DNA of 64,000 bases. It comes from an uncultured Prevotella sp. Lineage in GTDB: Bacteria > Bacteroidota > Bacteroidia > Bacteroidales > Bacteroidaceae. The notes beneath the pieces were generated by a model. The model did not search any database. It was not told where the DNA came from and worked only from the letters and a program-made list of their open reading frames with translations. Below, one piece after another: positions 34,873 through 44,071 of this stretch; the stretch's first letter is position 1; every line of letters starts with the position of its first letter. The DNA lies in contig NZ_CAMJFM010000001.1 of NCBI RefSeq assembly GCF_946404925.1, positions 1 through 64,000 of the forward strand. Reading direction: 5' to 3'. Position numbers and translations under genes: made by a program.

Positions 34873-36000
34873 ATGACAAGGTTGGTGTACATTGTAGACT
34901 CTTTAGCCATATTTGGCGGCATAGAACGAGTTGTAATAGATAAGATAAATTGGCTTGCCAAAGAACCTGAATATGAGGTTACTTTGTTGACAGTAAACCA
35001 AGGCAAACATCCAGTAGTCTTTCAGTTAGATTCTCGAGTAATACGCTTTGATCTTAATATATTGTTTCATCGAAAATATCAATTTTGGGGCATAAATAGA
35101 ATCGTTTATGGTATGATATTACATAAACGGTTTCGTCGTCAAATGGAGGCGTTGTTGAATAAGTTATCTCCTCATGTTATAATATGTACTCGTATTTATT
35201 TTATCCAAGATATTGTTAAAATATCTAATAAAATTCCTGTCGTATTTGAAGCTCATAATTCATGTTCGCATGAGTTTGAAGGTGATTCTTTTTTTAGACA
35301 ATTAAATGCTTTATTTTGGTATCGTTTTTTAAAAAAGATCAAAATGGTGGTAACCTTAACAAAAGGTGATGCGGAGGAGTGGTATAAATATAATCAGAAT
35401 GTAAGAGTTATTCCTAATGTTGTTAACTTGAATAAAACAAATACCTATTCTAATTGCTCTTCAAAATCAGTAATATTTGTTGGTCGTTATTCATATCAAA
35501 AAGATATTATGACACTCTTGAAGATATGGAGATTGGTTCATAAACGATATCCAGAATGGGTTCTTAATATTTTTGGTGGCTATGGAGAACAACAAGAGAA
35601 GATCCTAAATGAGATCGGCGTTAATAATTTGAATATTGTATTGCATAATCCGAAACAATCCATTAATGAAGAGTATAAAAGAAACTCTTTTTTGTTGTTA
35701 ACTTCTCGATATGAACCATTTGGCTTAGTACTTCCAGAAGCAATGAGTTGTGGATTGCCTGTTGTGGCATTTAATTGCCCTTATGGACCTGCTGATATTA
35801 TTAATGATGGTATAGATGGTTTCTTGATTGCGAATAGGTGTGTTGAGGAATATGTAGAGAAAGTGTGTTTGCTAATTGAAAATGAACAATTGAGGATTGA
35901 TATGGGTAAAGCTGGTATTTTATCATCTCAAAGATTTAATGAATGTATTATTATGCCTCAATGGAAAAAGTTATTTGAAGAATTAATTGCATTTAATTAA
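34873..36000 (+). CDS. Glycosyltransferase, GT4-type
   Basis: 375 aa, GT-B. MTRLVYIVDSLAIFGGIERVV opening; EX7E motif in SRYEPFGLVLPEAMSCGLPVVAF followed by GPADIINDGIDGFL. The motif and its tail match 31780, 36003, 37154 and 40349, so these five are a set of diverged copies. It starts four bases after the GT2 gene and stops two bases before the next. Confidence 0.9.
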   Translation: MTRLVYIVDSLAIFGGIERVVIDKINWLAKEPEYEVTLLTVNQGKHPVVFQLDSRVIRFDLNILFHRKYQFWGINRIVYGMILHKRFRRQMEALLNKLSPHVIICTRIYFIQDIVKISNKIPVVFEAHNSCSHEFEGDSFFRQLNALFWYRFLKKIKMVVTLTKGDAEEWYKYNQNVRVIPNVVNLNKTNTYSNCSSKSVIFVGRYSYQKDIMTLLKIWRLVHKRYPEWVLNIFGGYGEQQEKILNEIGVNNLNIVLHNPKQSINEEYKRNSFLLLTSRYEPFGLVLPEAMSCGLPVVAFNCPYGPADIINDGIDGFLIANRCVEEYVEKVCLLIENEQLRIDMGKAGILSSQRFNECIIMPQWKKLFEELIAFN

Positions 36001-36002
36001 TT

Positions 36003-37142
36003 ATGGTTAAACGGATTGTATATATTGTGGGTGATTTGTCTTATCCTAATGGGATGAGCCGGGTGCTTAGTCAAAAAGTAAATTATTTAGCAGCCCATAC
36101 TGATTATGAATTGTTTGTTGTGTTGACAGAGAATGCCTCAATGCCGCATTATTATAAGTTGTCCCCAAAAGTTGAATGGGTAAATTTTGATATTAATTTT
36201 GAAGAACTTCAGACTATGTCGTTATATCGTAAAGCATGGAACTATTGTTGGAAAACGCGTCAATATAAACGGAAACTTACTGATTATTTGATGCAAGTAC
36301 GTCCAGATATAACGGTATCAGTTCTGCGAAGAGAAATCAATTTTATTAATGATATTCCTGATGGAAGTATAAAAATTGGAGAGATCCATTTTAATCGTCA
36401 GAGTTATAGGGTTTTTAATCATTCTTTTCTTCCTTCATTTGTGAATCGATTTGTTACAAAAAAATGGAAGGACAGTCTGGATCAACAAGTTCATCGCCTT
36501 AATCGTTTTGTGGTCTTGACAAATGAAGATGCTATGAATTGGGAGGGGTTTGACAATGTCCTGGTTATTCCAAATCCTATAGCAAAGTTCCCAACGGTAG
36601 TTTCAGATTGTACGAGCAAGCATGTTATTGCTGTAGGACGTTATACATGGCAGAAAGGCTTTGATTTGCTTATTAATGCATGGAAAACTGTTTATCGTCG
36701 TCATCCTGATTGGATTTTAGATATTTATGGAGCTGGAGAAAGAAAAGCATATTGTGAACTAGTTGAGTGTGAGGGATTGTCATCTGTTATTATCTGCCAT
36801 GAGGCCGAAAATGACATATTTAGTAAGTATGCAGAAAGCAGCATATTTGTTCTCAGTTCTCGTTATGAAGGTCTTCCTTTGGTTTTAGGTGAAGCAATGG
36901 CTACAGGTCTGCCTGTCGTGTCTTTTAGTTGCCCCTGTGGGCCAAAGGACATTATTACAGATGGAATTGATGGAATACTTGTTAATAATGGGGATATCGA
37001 AAGGTTGGCAGACTCAATTTGTTATTTAATAGAAAACGAAGATGTGCGAATAAAATATGGACAAATGGGAAGAAAGAAGTCTCTCAATTATAATGAAAAT
37101 TGTATTATGAGGTTCTGGATTGATTTATTTGATACATTATAA
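36003..37142 (+). CDS. Glycosyltransferase, GT4-type
   Basis: 379 aa. MVKRIVYIVGDLSYPNGMSRVL opening; EX7E in SRYEGLPLVLGEAMATGLPVV, then CPCGPKDIITDGIDGILV. Particularly close to the 31780 gene over PDITVSVLRREINFINDIPDG / PDFTITTLRREINFINSINDG. Third GT4 of the rightward run and tightly spaced on both sides. Substrate unknown. Confidence 0.9.
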   Translation: MVKRIVYIVGDLSYPNGMSRVLSQKVNYLAAHTDYELFVVLTENASMPHYYKLSPKVEWVNFDINFEELQTMSLYRKAWNYCWKTRQYKRKLTDYLMQVRPDITVSVLRREINFINDIPDGSIKIGEIHFNRQSYRVFNHSFLPSFVNRFVTKKWKDSLDQQVHRLNRFVVLTNEDAMNWEGFDNVLVIPNPIAKFPTVVSDCTSKHVIAVGRYTWQKGFDLLINAWKTVYRRHPDWILDIYGAGERKAYCELVECEGLSSVIICHEAENDIFSKYAESSIFVLSSRYEGLPLVLGEAMATGLPVVSFSCPCGPKDIITDGIDGILVNNGDIERLADSICYLIENEDVRIKYGQMGRKKSLNYNENCIMRFWIDLFDTL

Positions 37143-37153
37143 TTTCTGATAAT

Positions 37154-38323
37154 ATGAAAATCGTTTATATTTTGAAATCATTTGCCTTGACAGCAGGTGT
37201 AGAGCGTGTTATGGCAGATAAAATGAATTGGCTTGCTAATGCTGGCTATGAATTGATGCTGATTACATATGAACAAGGAAATCATCCGTGGGCATTTCAA
37301 TTGCATTCGTCAATTCGTCATATAGATCTTAATACACGTTTCTTTGCGCTTGATAAAAAAAGTCTGATAAAGAAATTATTTTTGCTAAGACAGATGCGTA
37401 AGACATTTCGCTTTCATCTACAGGCTTTGATCGATGAATTTAAGCCCGATCTGATTATTTTTACTACTTATTCTATAAAATTGGTGGACATTATTCTTAC
37501 CATCCGTACTAAGGCATATAAAATAATCGAGTCTCATGTTGCATGTTATACAATTAAAAAATCCTATGACTTCCGACATAATATAGTTCTTCGTTCTATT
37601 GCAAAATTGTATGATAACATGATGTTGAATAAGGCGGCAAATGCAGATTGTTTAGTGACTTTAACAAATGGTGATGCTGCAGATTGGAATCATTATGTTT
37701 CTAACACTGTTGTTATTCCTAATCCGGTTACGCATATTCCCCAAGATATTCTCCATCATAATGGTAGTGGACGACGTATTATATGCGTTGGACGATTACA
37801 TGAGCAAAAAGGTTTTGATTTGTTAATTAATTCTTTTAAATTGATTGCTGACCGATGTCCTGATTGGATAATTGATATCTATGGAGATGGTCCTGATAAA
37901 GCTAAATTATTATCGACAATACATGAAAAAAACTTGCAGGAGCGAATTTTTCTTAAGACTCCTACACCAAATATATATAATGAATATTTGCATAGTGAGC
38001 TCTTGGTTTTAAGCTCCAGGTATGAAGGTTATCCATTAGTTCTAAATGAAGCTATGTCTTGTGGTATCCCTTGTGTGGCATTTAGGTGTAAATATGGTCC
38101 AGAAGATGCGATAGAAGATGGTGTCAATGGACTGTTGGCTGAAAATGGTAATATAGATGATCTTGCTAATAAAATACTATGGATGATAATGCATACAGAA
38201 GAACGCCTTCGTATGGGAATAAGGGCACGAGAGTCTTCTTTAAATTATGATATTCAGATTATTATGAAGCAGTGGACTGGTTTGTTTGAAAGAATTGTAA
38301 GACAGAGTACGAAAGTAAATTAA
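37154..38323 (+). CDS. Glycosyltransferase, GT4-type
   Basis: 389 aa. MKIVYILKSFALTAGVERVMA; EX7E in SRYEGYPLVLNEAMSCGIPCVAF, then KYGPEDAIEDGVNGLL. ADCLVTLTNGDAADWNHY resembles the equivalent stretch of 34873 (MVVTLTKGDAEEWYKY). Ends 59 bases before the GT32-type gene, where TTTG (38342-38345), a 20-base spacer and TACTAAATA resemble a weak promoter. Confidence 0.9.
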   Translation: MKIVYILKSFALTAGVERVMADKMNWLANAGYELMLITYEQGNHPWAFQLHSSIRHIDLNTRFFALDKKSLIKKLFLLRQMRKTFRFHLQALIDEFKPDLIIFTTYSIKLVDIILTIRTKAYKIIESHVACYTIKKSYDFRHNIVLRSIAKLYDNMMLNKAANADCLVTLTNGDAADWNHYVSNTVVIPNPVTHIPQDILHHNGSGRRIICVGRLHEQKGFDLLINSFKLIADRCPDWIIDIYGDGPDKAKLLSTIHEKNLQERIFLKTPTPNIYNEYLHSELLVLSSRYEGYPLVLNEAMSCGIPCVAFRCKYGPEDAIEDGVNGLLAENGNIDDLANKILWMIMHTEERLRMGIRARESSLNYDIQIIMKQWTGLFERIVRQSTKVN

Positions 38324-38382
38324 AAGACTTGTGTTTTAATTTGATATGTGGATTGTGAGTTTGTACTAAATAATTTAAAATT

Positions 38383-39153
38383 ATGATTCCAAAGATTATA
38401 CATTTATGTTGGTTGAGTGGAGATCCTTATCCTTCGAAGATAAAAAAATGTATTAAGACATGGGGACAATACTTGTCAGATTATAAAATTGTCCTTTGGG
38501 ATACTAATAAATTTGACATTAATTCCTCTTTATGGGTTCGTCAAGCTTTTGAGAAGAAGAAATACGCGTTTGCAGCGGACTATATTCGTTTTTATGCTCT
38601 TTATCATTATGGAGGAATATATTTGGATTCTGATGTTGAGGTTCTAAAAAACTTTGACGTTTTACTTGATTTGCCATATTTTATCGGTGCAGAGAAGGCT
38701 CAGACTCCAGAAGCGGCTATTATTGGGGCTGAAAAAGGATGCGATTGGGTCAAGCAATGTTTGGATTATTACCAAGACAGACCTTTTGTAAATGAAGATG
38801 GGAGTCTTAACATACAGACAGTTCCTGAAATAATGATTAAGCAAATTGAACAAATTAAACCTGTTCGTGTATTATCTATAGATGAAAGTCTGAATATTCG
38901 TAAGTTTGATATGCAAAAGGAATTCCTTGAGTTTAATGATGCTTTTTTTTCTCCGAAAGTATTTGATTCTCGAGTTGTTGAAGTTACACCATATACATTT
39001 GCTATTCATCATTATCAAAACTCGTGGTTTTCTTCAAAGGCAAGGGCGTATTATAGACTAAGAGCGTTTGCTGTTAGACTTCTAGGATGGAAATATGTTC
39101 GTTATATGGAGGTGTTGTTTATTCCATGGAAATTTAAAAAGAAGACAAACTGA
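38383..39153 (+). CDS. GT32-type glycosyltransferase with DXD motif
   Basis: 256 aa. The PF04488 (Gly_transf_sug) layout: IPKIIHLCWLSGDPYPSKI at the start, FAADYIRFYALYHYGGIYLDSDVEV with the metal-binding LDSDVE at 81-86, and FAIHHYQNSW near the end. Family members include Och1 and capsular sugar transferases and toxin glucosylation domains; here a capsular or LPS role is implied by the locus. Last gene of the rightward run; convergent with the Stealth gene. Confidence 0.88.
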   Translation: MIPKIIHLCWLSGDPYPSKIKKCIKTWGQYLSDYKIVLWDTNKFDINSSLWVRQAFEKKKYAFAADYIRFYALYHYGGIYLDSDVEVLKNFDVLLDLPYFIGAEKAQTPEAAIIGAEKGCDWVKQCLDYYQDRPFVNEDGSLNIQTVPEIMIKQIEQIKPVRVLSIDESLNIRKFDMQKEFLEFNDAFFSPKVFDSRVVEVTPYTFAIHHYQNSWFSSKARAYYRLRAFAVRLLGWKYVRYMEVLFIPWKFKKKTN

Positions 39154-39197
39154 TAATTTTCATTTCACGAACGGACATTTATTCAACTAGTAAACTT

Positions 39198-39217
39198 CCA
39201 ACATGAATTTATGTTGG
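39198..39217. terminator. Weak hairpin between convergent genes
   Basis: CCAACAT - GAATTT - ATGTTGG, 7-bp stem with no T-run on either strand. It may slow transcription between the convergent GT32-type and Stealth genes; otherwise this 117-base gap holds nothing recognisable. Confidence 0.3.
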
Positions 39218-39270
39218 TGTATTCAGAAGATTTGGCAATGTGATTAGTTGGATATAGTGTATTCTGATAA

Positions 39271-40290
39271 TTATATTTCAAATGATGATTTCTGGGGTAA
39301 TTTTTTCTCCAGAAGTTTTTCTAAATGAGTACTGATGGAATTAAAATCTTCTTCTTTACAAAGTGCATCATCATTGAAACAGATTGATTTGATTGTCGGA
39401 TTGTAAAGCGCTTTTTCTATTTTATCTACAATTTCTTTCTTAATTATAAAGAAGAAAGCTCCTTTCCTCTTGTTTGGTACAAACCGGTTAGATGCTAATT
39501 GCCAATAGCGGAAGATATATGAATTGATCGTGTCATCTTCTCTGAATCTGGTACAACTTTTTGTCATAAGTTCAGGCACTCTTTCCCATACTTCGTTGAA
39601 TATAGATTTAAGAAATGATTGTTCGATATGATAATTGGAGAAACCGATAAAGAATCTTTGGCGAATAAGTAAACAGCTCACTAGAAGACCTTTTAGGCCG
39701 AGGTGTAATCCCCACCAACGCATTGGAGATTCAACAACAGTCTCCCATCTTCTGAACTGACTATTGATAATACCAATATCCATTAGCATTGATATGTAGG
39801 TGCTGAATTTGTTTTCTACAGTATAAATTGGGACATTGAAGCAGGTCTCTTTGTTAATGTCGCATGGAAGACCATTCCTGAAGTAATAATTTGGTTTGAC
39901 GGGAGAGTTCAAGAACATGTCATCGTTGAAATAGACAAAATGTTCCGACAGACCTTTAATCTTATGTAAATGAAGCTCGATAGTACGGCAATTAAATGTC
40001 GGTAGGTAATCTGCAGGAATAAAATCTGCGTGTTTGACAAGTTCCAGTTTCGAACAGTTTTTATTAATCCAATCGGGAAATCTGCCATTGGTGACTAAAT
40101 ACACCTTGTTTACCCAAGGTGCATAACTTTCTACTGCTCGGAACCAATATTGGAAAATGTGCATGTTTCTAAAACGAGCTTTTTCTATACGCCCTTTCGA
40201 TTCTTGTTTATATTTCAAATATGTTTCCTGCCATTTGGGATCAGACGAGTCTAACCATGTAACTACGAAGTCAATTTTTATTTCTTTCAT
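39271..40290 (-). CDS. Stealth-family sugar-phosphate transferase
   Basis: 339 aa. All conserved regions of Stealth proteins are recognisable: CR1 DFVVTWLDSSDPKW (about 7-20), CR2 RFRNMHIFQYWFRAVE to HFVYFNDDMFLNSP (about 40-127), CR3 in the WWGLHLGLKGL to SCTRFREDD stretch, and CR4 near ICFNDDAL. These proteins transfer hexose-1-phosphate to build phosphodiester-linked capsules. It suggests that the glycan contains sugar-phosphate linkages. 58 bases after the next leftward gene; no clear promoter of its own. Confidence 0.92.
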   Translation of the reverse strand: MKEIKIDFVVTWLDSSDPKWQETYLKYKQESKGRIEKARFRNMHIFQYWFRAVESYAPWVNKVYLVTNGRFPDWINKNCSKLELVKHADFIPADYLPTFNCRTIELHLHKIKGLSEHFVYFNDDMFLNSPVKPNYYFRNGLPCDINKETCFNVPIYTVENKFSTYISMLMDIGIINSQFRRWETVVESPMRWWGLHLGLKGLLVSCLLIRQRFFIGFSNYHIEQSFLKSIFNEVWERVPELMTKSCTRFREDDTINSYIFRYWQLASNRFVPNKRKGAFFFIIKKEIVDKIEKALYNPTIKSICFNDDALCKEEDFNSISTHLEKLLEKKLPQKSSFEI

Positions 40291-40348
40291 GACAATTATT
40301 TATTAAATATTAAATAGTACTTAATCTACACATAATATACTGTCGTGA

Positions 40349-41482
40349 TTATTGATCATTTTGACAGAGAGATTCAAAAAGGGACTTCCATTGATTCATA
40401 ATAATATCAATGTTAAATAATTTTGCTCTTTCAATTGCTGCATATGAAAATTGTTTTCTTAATTGTTGGCTTTCAATTAGGTTACAAAGTCTTTCGGCAA
40501 ATTGGTTGTTGTTCCCGTTCTCAATTAGAAATCCGCATTGATTATTCTTTATGATGTTTCTTGGACCATTAGGACAATCAAAAGCGACACAGGGTACACC
40601 ATGCATCATAGCTTCCAGAATTACCAGTGAGAACCCTTCGTAGTAGGAAGTTACTGTACAAATGGAACTGTTGGCATATTCTTGGCTGATATTATGGGTA
40701 ACTCCATGAAGTGTTAGATTTTTGATATTATTATTAATAATGTATTTCGTTAGCTCGTTATTTAAACTGCCCTCACCAAAAATGTCTAAATACCAATCAG
40801 GATGTTTGGCGTTCACAGCCCTCCAGATTTTTATAAGTCTCTCATAACCTTTGACAGGCGTTAATCGTCCTACTGCTATCACTCGTTTGGTTTTGCAATC
40901 ACTATATTGACCTATTTCCATAGATGAAAAGTTGGGTATAACTTCTAGACGTTTGGCTCTCTTCAAATAACTCCTTTCGTCATTCGTTAAACTTACAACT
41001 ATATCTGCATACTTAATGATAGTATTAAAATTGCGTATTTTTAATTTTCTATTTATCCACGAACTTTTATGAAAATTTGAATATATGTGGTATTCCAGAG
41101 GTTCGTGTATTTCAATAATTTTGATAGCTCTACAAGGGATTGGGTATGATATGTTTGGTTTGAAAAGACTTATCAAAATGTCTGGATCGATTTTTAAAAC
41201 TGCGGCCGTAGCTTCTTTCCGTAGCCTTTTGTTTATTGACCATTTTATCAAAATACGTTTAGGATATTTATATTTGTATTGTGCGTAATATGATATCCCA
41301 AGATTAATATGATGGATTTTCTCTGACAAAGGATAGACGATTGGCGCATTGTCGTGATGACATAGTGTTATGATAGATACATCATAACCAAAATGCTCAG
41401 ATAAATAATTAGCCTTTTCAACTATAATTCTTTCAGCTCCTCCTTTGACTTCTAAAGATGGAATAATATATGCTATTCTCAT
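40349..41482 (-). CDS. Glycosyltransferase, GT4-type
   Basis: 377 aa. MRIAYIIPSLEVKGGAERIIV; EX7E in SYYEGFSLVILEAMMHGVPCVAF followed by CPNGPRNIIKNNQCGFLI. The fifth member of the local GT4 set. VIAVGRLTPVKGYERLIKIW marks the donor domain. Preceded on the same strand by the GT2 gene (16 bases away), and likely transcribed with it from the promoter at 42508-42540. Confidence 0.9.
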   Translation of the reverse strand: MRIAYIIPSLEVKGGAERIIVEKANYLSEHFGYDVSIITLCHHDNAPIVYPLSEKIHHINLGISYYAQYKYKYPKRILIKWSINKRLRKEATAAVLKIDPDILISLFKPNISYPIPCRAIKIIEIHEPLEYHIYSNFHKSSWINRKLKIRNFNTIIKYADIVVSLTNDERSYLKRAKRLEVIPNFSSMEIGQYSDCKTKRVIAVGRLTPVKGYERLIKIWRAVNAKHPDWYLDIFGEGSLNNELTKYIINNNIKNLTLHGVTHNISQEYANSSICTVTSYYEGFSLVILEAMMHGVPCVAFDCPNGPRNIIKNNQCGFLIENGNNNQFAERLCNLIESQQLRKQFSYAAIERAKLFNIDIIMNQWKSLFESLCQNDQ

Positions 41483-41498
41483 ATCTTTATATAATATT

Positions 41499-42482
41499 TT
41501 ATTTATTAAAAAGGATATTTAGTTTGACAAAATAGAAATACAAATTAGGAATAAATCTGAATGATATTGAATGAATCCATTGATTAAATCCATTTGAGAA
41601 AAATAAATCAGGAGCATTCTTTTTTATTTCTTTTAGTAGAAATGTTCTGTATTTGTTGTCATTTATCCCAAAATATGTTTGATGAACAAAGAGTGAGAAT
41701 GACGTGTAGACGTCATTTTGAAGCTTTTTTAAAACTATAGGAGGTAGATTTTTGACTTTGGTTAACTCCCATGTTTTTGATATAATAACTGTGTAATCCA
41801 TGGCTTTTTTCTTGCCGAATGAAGCGGAGGCCGAGCCAGGTCTTTTTATTCTGTATATATTTAGTAACCAAGGGGTTCTAATGCAGCTCTTAGCCTTAAT
41901 ATACGCTTCGTGCGTAAACGGAACGTCTTGACAACAAACACCAGGTATGAATTTTAATTTATTTTTAAGTATAAAAGTCCTTCTATATAAAGTGCGCCAG
42001 ACAAAACATTCATGAGGGTTGAGGTCCTCTAAAAATAGTTCTTCTCCTGTTTTCCTCTGTATACTTAATTCTCTATTGTGAATATTATGTAAGTTTTTGA
42101 TTTGTTCGTCCGTCATTTTGAGAAAATCAGCAACAACTAAGTCTGTCTGAAATTCAAGGGCTTTTTCAAGTAAAGGTTTCAGACTGTTTTCAATTAATAA
42201 ATCATCGGAATCTGGCATCAGTATATATTCTCCTCTCGCAGCAGCTATACCATTGTTTCGTGCAACAGAAAGACTCAGGTTTTCCTGATTAATTACTGAA
42301 ATATTATTATGTTGATTTATAATATCTGAAATCATGTCCATACTATTATCTGTGGAGCCGTCATTGACAATAATAACCTCAAAATCGTTTTCGTCTAATC
42401 CTTGTTTAAATATACTTTCAAAACAAGGACGGATATACCTCTCAACATTGTATACAGGTACGATAATAGATAGTTTTGTCAT
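41499..42482 (-). CDS. Glycosyltransferase, GT2-type
   Basis: 327 aa from ATG 42482. A longer reading to 42539 would place the promoter inside the coding region, so the shorter start is chosen. Family 2 GT-A: MTKLSIIVPVYNVERY, IVNDGSTDNS, SVARNNGIAAARGEY and metal-binding DSDD at 91-94. Ends with a hydrophobic segment. Starts a leftward transcription unit of this gene, the GT4 at 40349 and perhaps the Stealth gene. Confidence 0.92.
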   Translation of the reverse strand: MTKLSIIVPVYNVERYIRPCFESIFKQGLDENDFEVIIVNDGSTDNSMDMISDIINQHNNISVINQENLSLSVARNNGIAAARGEYILMPDSDDLLIENSLKPLLEKALEFQTDLVVADFLKMTDEQIKNLHNIHNRELSIQRKTGEELFLEDLNPHECFVWRTLYRRTFILKNKLKFIPGVCCQDVPFTHEAYIKAKSCIRTPWLLNIYRIKRPGSASASFGKKKAMDYTVIISKTWELTKVKNLPPIVLKKLQNDVYTSFSLFVHQTYFGINDNKYRTFLLKEIKKNAPDLFFSNGFNQWIHSISFRFIPNLYFYFVKLNILFNK

Positions 42483-42507
42483 TCGCAATAGTATGTAATT
42501 ATTTTCG

Positions 42508-42540
42508 GCAAATATACTGTTTTTTATGTAAACAACCAAA
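42508..42540 (-). promoter_or_regulatory. Promoter of the GT2 gene at 41499-42482
   Basis: Minus strand TTTG (42537-42540), 20-base spacer, TATATTTGC (42508-42516). Confidence 0.8.
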
Positions 42541-42545
42541 TTTTA

Positions 42546-42702
42546 TCACAGTTTTTTTCTTATAGTGATAGGAAAAAATGCTTTTTCTAAGATAATTAAG
42601 GGAAGTGTTGTGGATATTATTGCAATAGGTATCATGAATGCATGAAGCCATTTACAGGTTGTTTCTAGATCGATGATTCGTATTTTGTATCTCTGCAGTC
42701 AT
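42546..42702 (-). pseudogene. Deletion remnant of an AT3 acyltransferase
   Basis: An ATG at 42702, 14 nt after the -7 G, opens 16 codons (MTAEIQNTNHRSRNNL) that end at 42652. In another frame, without a start codon, 42546-42698 reads up to ETTCKWLHAFMIPIAIIST, then TLPLIILEKAFFPITIRKKL and a stop, which resembles the last membrane segment of the AT3 neighbours (YECIAIALAIEMILLPLVIN). The simplest reading is a gene whose middle was deleted, leaving a promoter, the first codons and the last 40 or so. Confidence 0.6.
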
Positions 42703-42714
42703 CTGTTTTACACA

Positions 42715-42745
42715 GCAAAGTTACAAAATCAAGCCGTTGACTCAA
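42715..42745 (-). promoter_or_regulatory. Promoter facing the acyltransferase remnant
   Basis: Minus strand TTG (42743-42745), 19-base spacer, TAACTTTGC (42715-42723). Still intact, so the remnant may be transcribed into the GT2 gene. Confidence 0.65.
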
Positions 42746-42787
42746 GAATCTCCGTATCTTACTTTAACGGGATAGTAGTGCTTTATA

Positions 42788-43828
42788 TTATTTATGATTT
42801 TTTAGAATAGTATTCTTTCCTAACATAAATGGAATAGAGTTTTTTAAATAGATTATTATTGGATATTCCATTATTATAAAAATAGCAGCAAGAATTATAG
42901 ATAATAATAGTGGATATTTGATATTGTTTTCTACTTGGAATATTTTAGATATTGTGTAATTCGTTGTTCCGATAAACATGTTGTGTAACCCCATAATAAC
43001 AATAGTTCCAATGGATATATTATCAATAAAAATGAAATGAAATCGATTTAGTAACTTACATAAACTCAGTAAGCCCCAAATTGCAGTGATACAAATTAGC
43101 CAGAATATAATACCATACTCTAAAATATCACATCCTTTTCTGATCGTAGAAAATAATAAAATGCTACTTAGAATTCCACATATACATATAAACAAGTCAT
43201 TCCTTTGTTGTCCTTCGGGAATGATTTTCCTTTGTTTACAGTAGTATCCGAGATAATAAAATGCACAACATTTTGTAAATCCGACAGGTGGTAAATCTGT
43301 AACGAATCGATAGAATTCATTTGCAATATAGAAACAGGTTGTTACAATCGCAAAAAATATGATAAAATATTTCCCCGTTTTGAATTTATTACATATGGCT
43401 AGCATTATTTTCATGACGAGTAAAGATACAATAAACCAAGTAACTCCGTTTAGTGACTCATAATAGATTGTTTTGTGTTGTAGCATGAGTGTTCCAATAA
43501 TGGGTTTGATATAATCATACCATCCTGCATGTGGAAAATCTATCATGTGTCTGATAAACCAAAATGGATAAAATATTATATTATAACAGAAATAAGGGAT
43601 TATAAGCGTTCGCCAATATTTTTTGAGCGTAACTTTGTTAAAATACTCTTTTTTAGTCAAATAGCCTGAGATAAAAAAGAATAATGGCATGTGGAATGTT
43701 ACAATATAGTTTTGTACGAAATCGCCTTTTTCCATAGGAATATGACCAAAGACTACGAAAGTAATTGCTATGGCTTTTGCCCAGTCAATCCAAACAAGCC
43801 TATTTTGTATGATTATATTATTGTACAT
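42788..43828 (-). CDS. AT3-family membrane acyltransferase
   Basis: 346 aa, about 10 hydrophobic segments. The N-terminal VWIDWAKAIAITFVVFGHIP carries the FGH catalytic His of acyltransferase 3 (PF01757) enzymes, which move acetyl or other acyl groups across the membrane onto surface sugars. Related to the 44072 gene by alignment (WFIVSLLVMKIM / WFLIALFLMHIL). Its stop lies 40 bases before the remnant's promoter. No obvious promoter of its own; one lies upstream at 44029-44061 beyond a small ORF. Confidence 0.9.
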   Translation of the reverse strand: MYNNIIIQNRLVWIDWAKAIAITFVVFGHIPMEKGDFVQNYIVTFHMPLFFFISGYLTKKEYFNKVTLKKYWRTLIIPYFCYNIIFYPFWFIRHMIDFPHAGWYDYIKPIIGTLMLQHKTIYYESLNGVTWFIVSLLVMKIMLAICNKFKTGKYFIIFFAIVTTCFYIANEFYRFVTDLPPVGFTKCCAFYYLGYYCKQRKIIPEGQQRNDLFICICGILSSILLFSTIRKGCDILEYGIIFWLICITAIWGLLSLCKLLNRFHFIFIDNISIGTIVIMGLHNMFIGTTNYTISKIFQVENNIKYPLLLSIILAAIFIIMEYPIIIYLKNSIPFMLGKNTILKNHK

Positions 43829-43863
43829 GCGTTTTAAATAATTATTGGAACATAAAAATCATA

Positions 43864-44010
43864 TTAACAATAAAAGAATCTATTGATTATAGTTTTTTGT
43901 GGTAATGAATTTTGCAATACCCGGAAAGCCTCTCTTATTATAAAACCTTCAATATGTGGCTTTTTTACCACCACATTACTACCATAATATATAGTAATTG
44001 TTTCTTCCAT
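43864..44010 (-). CDS. Small ORF with its own promoter, possibly the tip of a DUF3990-like gene
   Basis: 48 aa with ATG at 44010 and a TAA at 43864. It begins MEETITIYYGSNVVVKKPHI, which recalls the start of DUF3990 proteins (a YHGS-type motif followed by V-x-x-P), and then diverges. It may be a decayed fragment or an independent small protein. A full TTTG-N20-TAATTTTGC promoter sits just upstream, so transcription is likely. DUF3990 resemblance covers about 20 residues only. Confidence 0.35.
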   Translation of the reverse strand: MEETITIYYGSNVVVKKPHIEGFIIREAFRVLQNSLPQKTIINRFFYC

Positions 44011-44028
44011 GATGACATTTTATTTGGG

Positions 44029-44061
44029 GCAAAATTACGAAAACTAAATGATTTCTCCAAA
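44029..44061 (-). promoter_or_regulatory. Promoter between the AT3 genes
   Basis: Minus strand TTTG (44058-44061), 20-base spacer, TAATTTTGC (44029-44037). Lies upstream of the 48-aa ORF and, farther on, the AT3 gene at 42788-43828; its -33 half lies within 15 bases of the previous stop. Confidence 0.7.
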
Positions 44062-44071
44062 TATTTTCCAA

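Noticed and set aside
39198..39217. Hairpin as a proven transcription terminator
   Set aside because: It lacks a T-run on both strands. Kept only as a weak candidate.
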